Source of the DNA: Tritrichomonas musculus
Taxonomy: Eukaryota; Parabasalia; Tritrichomonadida; Tritrichomonadidae
Direction: 5' to 3'
DNA: 64,000 nt
Assembly (NCBI GenBank): GCA_039105265.1
Contig: JAPFFF010000018.1
Location: 496,001-560,000, forward strand
Positions 9,458 to 16,885 of this stretch are shown piece after piece. Both the position numbers and the translations under genes were made by a program. The stretch's first letter is position 1; the number at the start of each line of letters is the position of its first letter. Under the pieces are notes generated by a model. The model did not search any database, had not been told where the DNA came from, and saw nothing but the letters and a program-made list of their open reading frames with translations.

Positions 9458-10746
9458 ATATAAAAAAAATCAAAAAGTATTACTGATATAAGTAAACGAA
9501 ATTTTTATATGATTAGTTTATTTGTACTAATCTTTACTTTTTGTATATACAATGTAATTACACAGGACGATAGAAATTACATATGTAAATACATATGTAA
9601 TTTTCCGTTAATTTTTTTATTTGAGAAATACTTTTATCTTCAAAAATTTAATCAATTAAAATAAAAAAAGCATGAATATAAAGTAGAAATAATTTTTATT
9701 CATTTATTATTGCTAATAAATTATTAAAACTTTGTTATTTCTTTGATCATTCTTTTGATGGTGTAAAATGACACTTAAATTTTATTATAAAATTCTGATT
9801 TTATTTGGACTTATTATGATTAGCCAAATCGTTTTGATTTATTTATTCGATGCATTTGAATTATTTTATAATAGTACCGATGTACAAAACCTTTTTTTCT
9901 ATGATATTTTGCTTCTAATTATATCTCTCAGATAGAATTATCTGTGATAACATAGTTTTTTGATCAAAATCAGCAAGAGTTAATGAAAAATAATATATAT
10001 CTGTAGATTCTGAATAAAAATATTGTTTTAAACATAAATAACTGATTTACATCAAAACTTTTGATTTTATAAAAAGTTACGTTAAAATGTTACGTTAATA
10101 AAAAATGTGATGTCAAAAAAGTAAAGATTAATTTGTACTTTCGTGTGAGTTTGTTTTTCCTATTTGTTTGAAGCTGGGATCTTTTGAGACTTCATATATT
10201 TTTGAAATTAAGATCTGTTTAAGACTCTTTTCAGAAGTATATACTAATCGGTTTCAGTAAAACCTACAGCTCACGTCATTCTAAAAAATTGAAAAATCAA
10301 AAAATTTTTTACCTCACAGCTGGTTCTTCATCGATGAACACAAAAATGGCACAGGTTCCCCACCCTGAGTACAACCTTTGGTTCATCGAAGTACTTCCAC
10401 TCACGAGCACCTCCTTATATTTCCAAACGACCTCCTTTGGGAAAAATCAGACCTCCTACTCACGGCTTTTTAAAAACAACCTCAATATATTTGATTGGTA
10501 ACTAAAGCGAATATGGAGATTGGCCAAAAAAGGTCAATATTGAATTTCAATTCTTTCAATTTCATAAAATTAATAGTCAATATGGTCTAAATATTCTTTT
10601 TTTCTTCTTATTTTAGCTTTTTTTCCCAAAAAGGTTCGTTAAACAACCATTTATACTATGAAAAAGTTACTCAAACAAAAATAATATACGTTATTAATAT
10701 CATGAACAGGATTTTTATTTTATAACAGACAAGAAAATTAGATTAA
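9458..10746. other. Spacer with GC-shifted patch
   Basis: Mostly A/T. Inverted copies of TAATCTTTACTTTTT lie at 9528-9542 and 10116-10130, about 590 bp apart, with no gene between. Bases 10300-10500 are clearly richer in G+C than any other noncoding DNA here. They hold the 12-bp palindrome TTCATCGATGAA (10327-10338) and three ACCTCC boxes spaced exactly 21 bp apart (10409, 10430, 10451). A 70-codon frame crosses the patch from 10289 (TTG) but has no ATG before codon 16 and no recognisable content. I treat the patch as a relic or a possible RNA gene. Confidence 0.4.
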
Positions 10747-11910
10747 ATGTCTGACGAAGAAATCCTTCTTGAAGATGATATTGACTTAGATGAAGATACC
10801 AATGAAAATAAAAAAGAAGAAGAAGAAGAAGAAGAGGAAGAAAAAGAGAAAGAAGAAGAAGAAGATGAACCAGAAGGTGAATCACTTGATGAGGAGAAAC
10901 TTGTTCCAAACCTTGCTGTTTTAGATTCACCCAATGATTTAGAATACGCATACACAAAACTTGTTATGAATGAAGCTGAGCTTAAAGATGCAGATATATT
11001 ATCTGAATATCCTCATCTACGCTTTGTTTCACTTGCAGGAAATCATTTCCATAAAGTACCATGGCTATCACAAATGACAGAGCTTGTTTATTTAGATCTA
11101 AAATCAAATTCAATTCGAAGGTTACCTGAATTTCCAAGTCCAATACCTAATTTAATTCATTTTAACCTTCAAGGTAATAAGTTGAAATCGGTTCCTGTTC
11201 TTCCTTTTCCAATTTTAACTAAAATAGATTTTACAGGAAACTCGATTAAAACAATAGACCCATCAGCTTTTGCTCAAATTGTCACATTGAGAACTCTTCG
11301 ATTAAGCCAAAATCAAATTAAACGCATTAATGCTGATACCTTTACTGGTTTGAAAAATTTAAAACGATTATACTTAGATCAGAATCAAATTAAATTTGTT
11401 GATCCTCTCGCATGGAAAGATTTAGAACTTGTTCATAAGCTAGATTTATCCGAAAATCAACTAAAGAAAACAAATTCATTTGAAAATTGTTTACCAAGCT
11501 TGAAAATTTTAAATCTTGGATCAAATAATATTGAAAAGCTTGATGCATTAGATGTTTTCAAGCCTTTCGAAAAGCTTGAAGAATTAAATGTTACGAATAA
11601 TCCAGTAAACTCAGAAGATGAATATCGTCTTTGCATTATTGATTCTCTTCCACAATTGAAAAAAGTTGAAGATGAAGAAGTTACACAAGAAGATCGTGAC
11701 AGTGCAAAGGAATTTGTTCAACAGAAGAAAGCTGAGGAAGAAGAGCAAAAGAGACAGGAAGCTGAAGCTAGAAGACTTGAAGAAGAAGAAGAGGAATTAG
11801 AGAGAAGAAGGAGAGCTGAAGAAGAAGAAGAACAAAATGAACAAAATAAAGATAAGGGTGGTGATGAAGATGGAGAACAAGAAGAAGACGAAGAAGACGA
11901 TCTTGACTAA
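10747..11910 (+). CDS. Leucine-rich repeat protein with acidic tails
   Basis: The protein has 387 residues. The first 58 are almost purely Asp/Glu. About residues 75-275 form eight or so leucine-rich repeats of the 22-24 residue type (LRFVSLAGNHF, LVYLDLKSNSI, LIHFNLQGNKL, LRTLRLSQNQI, LKRLYLDQNQI, VHKLDLSENQL, LKILNLGSNNI, LEELNVTNNPV). They end in an LRR-cap (EDEYRLCIIDSLPQLKKVEDEEV) as in SDS22, U2A' and ANP32 proteins. From about 305 the chain is an E/R/K-rich single helix and then an acidic tail. No kinase, membrane segment or signal peptide is present, so it is likely cytosolic or nuclear. The LRR scaffold binds proteins, but the partner is unknown. SDS22-like phosphatase regulator or axonemal LRR protein are alternatives. 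Confidence 0.85.
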   Translation: MSDEEILLEDDIDLDEDTNENKKEEEEEEEEEKEKEEEEDEPEGESLDEEKLVPNLAVLDSPNDLEYAYTKLVMNEAELKDADILSEYPHLRFVSLAGNHFHKVPWLSQMTELVYLDLKSNSIRRLPEFPSPIPNLIHFNLQGNKLKSVPVLPFPILTKIDFTGNSIKTIDPSAFAQIVTLRTLRLSQNQIKRINADTFTGLKNLKRLYLDQNQIKFVDPLAWKDLELVHKLDLSENQLKKTNSFENCLPSLKILNLGSNNIEKLDALDVFKPFEKLEELNVTNNPVNSEDEYRLCIIDSLPQLKKVEDEEVTQEDRDSAKEFVQQKKAEEEEQKRQEAEARRLEEEEEELERRRRAEEEEEQNEQNKDKGGDEDGEQEEDEEDDLD

Positions 11911-12156
11911 CACCATGAAATTATGCCAATGATCATAATTTGTTATTTATTATATTTATTTCAGTTTGACCAATCTTTTTATTATTAAATTATTACATTT
12001 ACAATTCTGATATATTCATCTCTATTTACTTAAAAGTATGTTTTTTTTTTATCATTGTTTCTAACCTCAAGTCTTTGAGTGAACTCAAGAAATAAAACTT
12101 TTTTTGCTCCATTATTCATTTTTTTTTGTGTTCTTAAATGGTCTTAACATTTAAAA

Positions 12157-12618
12157 ATGAATAAAGCAAAAGCAAATAAAAAACAGATTCTTCATCTTGA
12201 TACAAGATTTTCGATACCAAAGGCCAGATCCGAAGGTAGTGAAGCAATTAAATCAATGCTGAAACGTTTAAAAAATGAAAAAAAGCTCTCTATTGGTATT
12301 AATTCTGTAAACAGAAAAATGATACAGAAAAAAGTTAAAATGATTGTTGTTACTTCTGATGTCAATCCTCCTGAGCTTGTTCAGCATTTACTTATAATGG
12401 CAGAAGCAATGAAAATTCCTGCAGCTTTTCCACAAATAACACAGAAGGAATTGGGCGAAGGCTTACAACTTCGAACAGCTAGTATCGTTGGAATAAATGA
12501 TGACGTTTCTTCAGATATTTTAGATATGCTTATGCCTTTTACTTCATTATTAAATCCTGGACCACTTCAAACGATAAGAATCGAAACAGATTTTTATACA
12601 CAAGGCAAGGCAAAGTAA
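12157..12618 (+). CDS. L7Ae/L30e-family RNA-binding protein, RPP38-like candidate
   Basis: The protein has 153 residues. Residues 1-25 are basic. About residues 40-125 match the L7Ae/L30e/S12e fold: a GINSVNRKMIQKK helix, a VKMIVVTSDVNPPELVQHL core with the usual DV.P, an IPAAF strand, and the LGEGL helix before TASIVGI. L7Ae proteins bind kink-turn RNA in ribosomes, snoRNPs, U4 snRNP and RNase P/MRP. The SVNRKM core and the lack of the canonical NEVTK residues fit the RPP38/Pop3 branch better than Snu13/Nhp2/L7a, but this is only a leaning. The start is the first ATG after a T-rich leader, and the gene is followed 64 bp later by a coiled-coil gene on the same strand. Confidence 0.7.
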   Translation: MNKAKANKKQILHLDTRFSIPKARSEGSEAIKSMLKRLKNEKKLSIGINSVNRKMIQKKVKMIVVTSDVNPPELVQHLLIMAEAMKIPAAFPQITQKELGEGLQLRTASIVGINDDVSSDILDMLMPFTSLLNPGPLQTIRIETDFYTQGKAK

Positions 12619-12682
12619 TTATATAGATTTTGTTATTAAATAATTGTTTTAATTTATTTCATCTTTTTTTAATCAACCAAAT

Positions 12683-13567
12683 ATGCTTTCAAACAGCATT
12701 TCATTAAAAATGAATTTAAATAATGAAAACAAAATTCAACTTTATCATGAACAAATTCAGCTTCAGAAACAATTAAAAAGCAAAAAAGATGACCTTGCTA
12801 CAGTAAAACGCAGTTATTCTAGAAATAAAAAAACTGCTCAAGAGCAAATGGAACTAATAAAACAATTATTAGAAAAGCAAAATAAGTACCATGAAATAAT
12901 ATCTATTCCTCCACCAGAATCTGATCCTAAAGTTTCACAATACCATCAGTATAATCATTTAATAAAAGACTTGGAAAAATCTTATCAAGAAGTTGAAGAA
13001 GATTCAGAACTTGCATTCCCATTTGACGAAGATATTTCACCAAATATTGATCATTACTCAGATTTATATAGCCAATTAAATGATTGGCTTAAGCATAAAG
13101 AAAGCATGATGGAAGAAAATGACGAACAGCAAAAAAATATTATTATAGAAATTGAAAAATTAAAGAAACAAAATAATCAAATCAAAGAACAGCTTGATAA
13201 TGAACCTACTGATCTATCTGAACAAATTAATGAAATCAAAAAAACCATTAAAGAAAGAAAGCCTTTATTAAATTCAAAAGAAGAAATTATTTATGCGTAT
13301 AAGAAAAAAAAGGAGGAATTGGATTTTATTAGTGATTCAATTAACGAGTCACAAAACAAAAGAAATGAAGAAAATGATGAAAGTGAAAATAGTGAAATGA
13401 CTGATATCAAAATCAATAAAGAGGTTAATGTTAAATCATTAAATAAAATACAATTGGAATGCTTGGAAAAATGGGAGCAATTGAGAAATTATCAAGTTGA
13501 GAGACAAAACCATGAAAATGAAATGAAAGAATTAGCAGACTTATTTATGAACACATTTAACACATGA
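12683..13567 (+). CDS. Coiled-coil protein, 294 aa, unknown
   Basis: The protein is nearly all charged helix rich in Glu, Lys, Gln and Asn. The coiled coil runs from about 10 to 70, is broken by a Pro-containing linker (SIPPPESDPK, residues 74-83), and resumes at about 90-290. There is no Cys/His cluster, nucleotide-binding loop or membrane segment. The first ATG at 12683 follows AATCAACC. A second in-frame ATG ten codons on (MNLNNENK) is also possible. It lies 64 bp downstream of the L7Ae gene on the same strand. I do not recognise the family; structural or cytoskeletal roles are typical for such composition but not shown. Confidence 0.75.
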   Translation: MLSNSISLKMNLNNENKIQLYHEQIQLQKQLKSKKDDLATVKRSYSRNKKTAQEQMELIKQLLEKQNKYHEIISIPPPESDPKVSQYHQYNHLIKDLEKSYQEVEEDSELAFPFDEDISPNIDHYSDLYSQLNDWLKHKESMMEENDEQQKNIIIEIEKLKKQNNQIKEQLDNEPTDLSEQINEIKKTIKERKPLLNSKEEIIYAYKKKKEELDFISDSINESQNKRNEENDESENSEMTDIKINKEVNVKSLNKIQLECLEKWEQLRNYQVERQNHENEMKELADLFMNTFNT

Positions 13568-14038
13568 ACGTTTATATATTATCTTATATACTCGGATATT
13601 TCCCAAAATTATATGATTATATTTTTTTTAGAGTCTTATTAAGAAATAACAGATTACATCCTTTTTCTGTTAACGAACAAATTAATATCCTGATATGGCT
13701 TTGCACTCATAAATTTAATTTCATTATTTTTTTTTTGGATATCAACAGAAGCATTTTGTTACTGATGGTTATATATTAAAGTTGTGGCATAAAAAAAAAA
13801 AACACAATTTGTTTTACTATTAATCAGCGATTTGTACGCTGGTTATGTTTTTGATTAATTTGCAAAATAGATAGATTAAAAAAAAAAAAAAAAAAAAAAA
13901 AAAACAATTCACAAAATAGAGATTTTACTGACTTCTATAATCATTAACTGAATATTTTCTTATGAATGAGGAGGATCAACACCATTGTTAAGGAGCTTTC
14001 ACAGAAAATATGGTTACAATTTTTAAAGGTGAATTATA
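13568..14038. other. Spacer with a 9-bp hairpin and poly-A tract
   Basis: The spacer contains a stable hairpin: arms 13821-13829 and 13837-13845 pair over nine positions (one G-T) around the loop ATTTGTA, with a GC core CAGCG/CGCTG. A 27-bp poly-A tract follows at 13878-13904, 135 bp before the kinase ATG. A 71-codon frame that begins on the stop of the previous gene is hydrophobic and A/T-driven, and I do not accept it as a gene. Confidence 0.5.
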
Positions 14039-15028
14039 ATGAATTTATTATTTTTCATTCTTTCATATTCTTCCTTTTTTTTTAAAGAAAAATCAAATGT
14101 TTCAATATGTGCAGACGCATCTTTAAAATATAACTCTTCTTATTTTGACACAGAGCATTTCATAGACGAGTTTAAAAACTTTTCATTTAAGGAACCACCA
14201 CAAAAGTTTGCTGGTAAAGGACATTTTTCTGTTGTTCGAAAATCTTATCTTACAGATGGCCAAGCTGTTGCCGTAAAAGAGATCCGCCGTTTTAAGCGCA
14301 GTGATTTGATTAAAGAATTATCTATTTTACGCATTTTAAAAGACGTTGACCATGTTGTAAAAGTGGTTGGTTTAACAGGCAATGAAGATAATCCAATCGT
14401 CTTATATAGTTACCATAGCACTTCGAAGAACGGATACCAAAATTTAACATTATCTCAATTTAGATGGTGGCTAAAGACACTATTAGAAACAGTTTCAGAA
14501 ATTCATTCCCATGGAATTTTACATCGTGATTTAAATTTGGGGAATATATTGACAGATTTTGATAAAGAGGAATTGACCATAATTGATTTTGGATTAGCCG
14601 ATTTTAATATTAATGGAAAGAGAAATAATCCACATACAGGATGCTTCAGGCTGAAAGCACCAGAACTTGCTATTGAAAGATCATTTTTTGATTGCAAAAT
14701 TGATATGTGGTCAATTGGAATTACTTGTCTTGATCTTATGATTAATCTAAGATCGAATTGGGTAATTAAAAATAATAAGATGCTTATCAAGAAATTAGTA
14801 ACTTATTTTGGAAGTACTAATTGGAATAATTTTGTTGAAAAGTATGACCCCAGTTATATAGTTGACCATGAAGTTATTGGTGATATTTTTGAACTTGCGT
14901 TACCAGGTAACTACGGTCTCATAACGCCAGAATCCTTGGATCTTGTTTTTAAATTTTTGAAATTAGACCCAATAGAAAGAATTAGCGCGAAAGAAGCTTT
15001 GGATCATCCATTTTTTTATAGATCTTAA
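14039..15028 (+). CDS. CK2/Cdc7-like Ser/Thr protein kinase with hydrophobic N-terminus
   Basis: A 329-residue kinase with all catalytic landmarks: Gly loop GKGHFSVV (59-66), VAVK lysine K80, alpha-C glutamate E93, HRDLNLGN (D164, N169), DFG 183-185, and APE-like KAPEL. The later lobe (SPE-type LITPESLDLVFKFLKLDPIERISAKEALDHPFF) strongly resembles CK2 alpha. The TGCFRLKAPEL activation segment and IDMWS also recall Cdc7. It is therefore a divergent member of the CK2/Cdc7 neighbourhood, expected to be active. Oddly, residues 1-15 (MNLLFFILSYSSFFF) look like a signal peptide or anchor, and no other in-frame ATG occurs before the catalytic core. Either the kinase is membrane-targeted or a different 5' exon is used. 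Confidence 0.85.
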   Translation: MNLLFFILSYSSFFFKEKSNVSICADASLKYNSSYFDTEHFIDEFKNFSFKEPPQKFAGKGHFSVVRKSYLTDGQAVAVKEIRRFKRSDLIKELSILRILKDVDHVVKVVGLTGNEDNPIVLYSYHSTSKNGYQNLTLSQFRWWLKTLLETVSEIHSHGILHRDLNLGNILTDFDKEELTIIDFGLADFNINGKRNNPHTGCFRLKAPELAIERSFFDCKIDMWSIGITCLDLMINLRSNWVIKNNKMLIKKLVTYFGSTNWNNFVEKYDPSYIVDHEVIGDIFELALPGNYGLITPESLDLVFKFLKLDPIERISAKEALDHPFFYRS

Positions 15029-15329
15029 TATTTTAAATTATGTTAATTATAGTTTTTTTAGATTTTCACAGATCTATATGAATTTATTTGTTATTAAATA
15101 CGACCATATAATGTTGCTTATTTGTTTCCATTTAAATCTTTTTAATTTCAAAGAGATAATCTATCATTTACAAAATAATTGTAAATTGAATATTAGAATT
15201 TAATTAGCTACTTTTTTTTTAACTGATTCATTTTAAAATGAATCTGTATATGTGACTATTTATATGATTATAAAAGAAAAATAAAAATTTTTATTTTGAA
15301 TAGTTTATAATTTTTCTCTGTCCAAATAA
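15029..15329. other. AT-rich spacer
   Basis: A 301-bp stretch of plain A/T DNA between two same-strand genes. A TTTTAAAATGAATC repeat-like piece is the only local symmetry. Nothing else is visible. Confidence 0.6.
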
Positions 15330-16523
15330 ATGACCGATATGAAATCTGTTCTTGTCGAATATTTTCAAAAATTCCCAGACATTGGCGTAGAAATACCAGA
15401 TTTTGAATCAATGGCAAATTGTATTGCACCAATTGCCCTTTTTCAATATTTTCATGGAGATCCGATAAATCTCGACGCTATTAAATCTTCAACAGAGCCA
15501 AATAAATGGTTTGATAGACTCAAAGAAATTAGAAGTATGAATTCGGTTTTGGAACCTTTATTAAAAAAAACACCATATGGTGATGAAAAAATTGATTTGA
15601 CTGCATTAGTGAGACGTGGTGATCAAGCACAACTCGAAAAATTGCTAGTTCATATTGCGTTCTATTCTTTTATATCACCTAAAAAAGCTGAAGCAATAGA
15701 TGCAGTCAAAAAATTAGAAAAGAACAGCCAAAGTATAATCAAAAAAATTCTTAAACCTGATCCTCCAGCGCCTTCATCAGCCACTACCACACCAACTAAG
15801 GTAGAATCACAAGCCACTCCTAAACAAACACCATCTACGCCTGACCCATTATTAAATGAACATATATCTGAGTTAAAAGCAAAAATAGATGCACTTACAA
15901 ATTCTAACAGCCAATTAAAGTCAGAAAATGAGTCTCTTAGAAATGAAATCAATACACTGAAAGAACATCCTCCTAATTCCAAACCTGAAAATAATGACAG
16001 CGAAGATATAGCAAAAACAATGCAAAAAATTGCCGCAATTAAGGCCGAAATGTTTGTTCTAGAACAATCGAAAAAACAAAAAACTCAAAGAAAACAGTTT
16101 TTACTTGATATTAAATCTCATATTCCAACACTTCAAGAAAATATAGAAAAGGCGAAAAATGAGGTTAAAGAATTGCAGTCGAAAATTGATCAAGACGAAA
16201 ATAAAGGACCAGATTATACTGTGCTTTATAACCGTCTTCAAGAATTAAGGATTGATCCAAAAACAAAAGATGTTTCTGATCTTACTGATGAAGTTAAGCA
16301 ATTAAAGAAGCAATTAAAAGAAATGAATAAAAAGAAAGACTTATTACAAGCCAAACTTGATGGCCAACAAGGAATCGCAGTCCTTGAAGACAGAAAACGT
16401 TTCTTACAACAACTTGAAATTACAAACCAACAGAGAAAACAACGCGCTCAACTTTACTTGACATTATCACAAAAGAAAATGAGATCTGATGCTTTCATAC
16501 AAGAAATGCGTTCATTCATATAA
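15330..16523 (+). CDS. Hook-like N-terminal domain plus coiled coil
   Basis: The protein has 397 residues. Residues 1-145 form an all-helical domain with MANCIAPIALFQYFHGDPINLD, PNKWFDRLKEIRSMNSVLEPLL and LTALVRRGDQAQLEKLLVHIAF. This order resembles the calponin-like Hook/CCDC88 domain, which links cargo or microtubules to dynein. Residues 150-185 are a Pro/Ser/Thr linker, and 185-397 are coiled coil in two parts, with MNSQL/NSQLKSENESLRNE heptads. The combination matches Hook-family adaptors, though the protein is shorter than animal Hook (about 700 aa). A spindle or intraflagellar coiled-coil protein with a similar head is the alternative. The first ATG at 15330 gives a complete domain. Confidence 0.6.
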   Translation: MTDMKSVLVEYFQKFPDIGVEIPDFESMANCIAPIALFQYFHGDPINLDAIKSSTEPNKWFDRLKEIRSMNSVLEPLLKKTPYGDEKIDLTALVRRGDQAQLEKLLVHIAFYSFISPKKAEAIDAVKKLEKNSQSIIKKILKPDPPAPSSATTTPTKVESQATPKQTPSTPDPLLNEHISELKAKIDALTNSNSQLKSENESLRNEINTLKEHPPNSKPENNDSEDIAKTMQKIAAIKAEMFVLEQSKKQKTQRKQFLLDIKSHIPTLQENIEKAKNEVKELQSKIDQDENKGPDYTVLYNRLQELRIDPKTKDVSDLTDEVKQLKKQLKEMNKKKDLLQAKLDGQQGIAVLEDRKRFLQQLEITNQQRKQRAQLYLTLSQKKMRSDAFIQEMRSFI

Positions 16524-16885
16524 AAAACAATTATCTTTCAAATCATTCAACAATAATTGCCTATTCATTTATTTAAAATAACTTATAATATTTTAAATAA
16601 ACATTGTAAACAATTTAAAATTACTATTTCTCTATTTTTTATTATCAATAATGAATGAACTTATTTAACATTGAAAATTTACAAACTAGAAATTAAATTA
16701 TAGAATACCAAGATGAAACCATTAATAATTACATACAATTGAGAATTATAGTATGATCTAAATAAATAATAAAACAAAATATTGAATAATTATAAGCAAT
16801 ATTTATAATCTCTCTTTTTTCAAAAGAAAAGTGTGGAATTTATTTGAAATACATAACTAATATTTATTACAAAACAAAAAAAAAA
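16524..16885. other. AT-rich 3'-3' spacer
   Basis: A 362-bp spacer between two convergent genes with several AATAAA-like and TAAATAAA sequences that may serve as 3'-end signals on both strands. No other structure is seen. Confidence 0.5.

Noticed and set aside
9528-10130. Inverted TAATCTTTACTTTTT pair as transposon ends
   Set aside because: The 15-bp arms are mostly A/T and no duplication flanks them; chance is likely.
11906-11915. ACTAACAC, resembling the start of the trichomonad 3' splice motif
   Set aside because: It overlaps the stop codon of the LRR gene and lacks the ACAG end; there is no matching donor.
13564-13779. 71-codon plus-strand frame starting on the stop of the previous gene
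   Set aside because: Composition is driven by A/T (Ile, Leu, Phe, Tyr), there is no domain, and it lies in a spacer with a poly-A and a hairpin.
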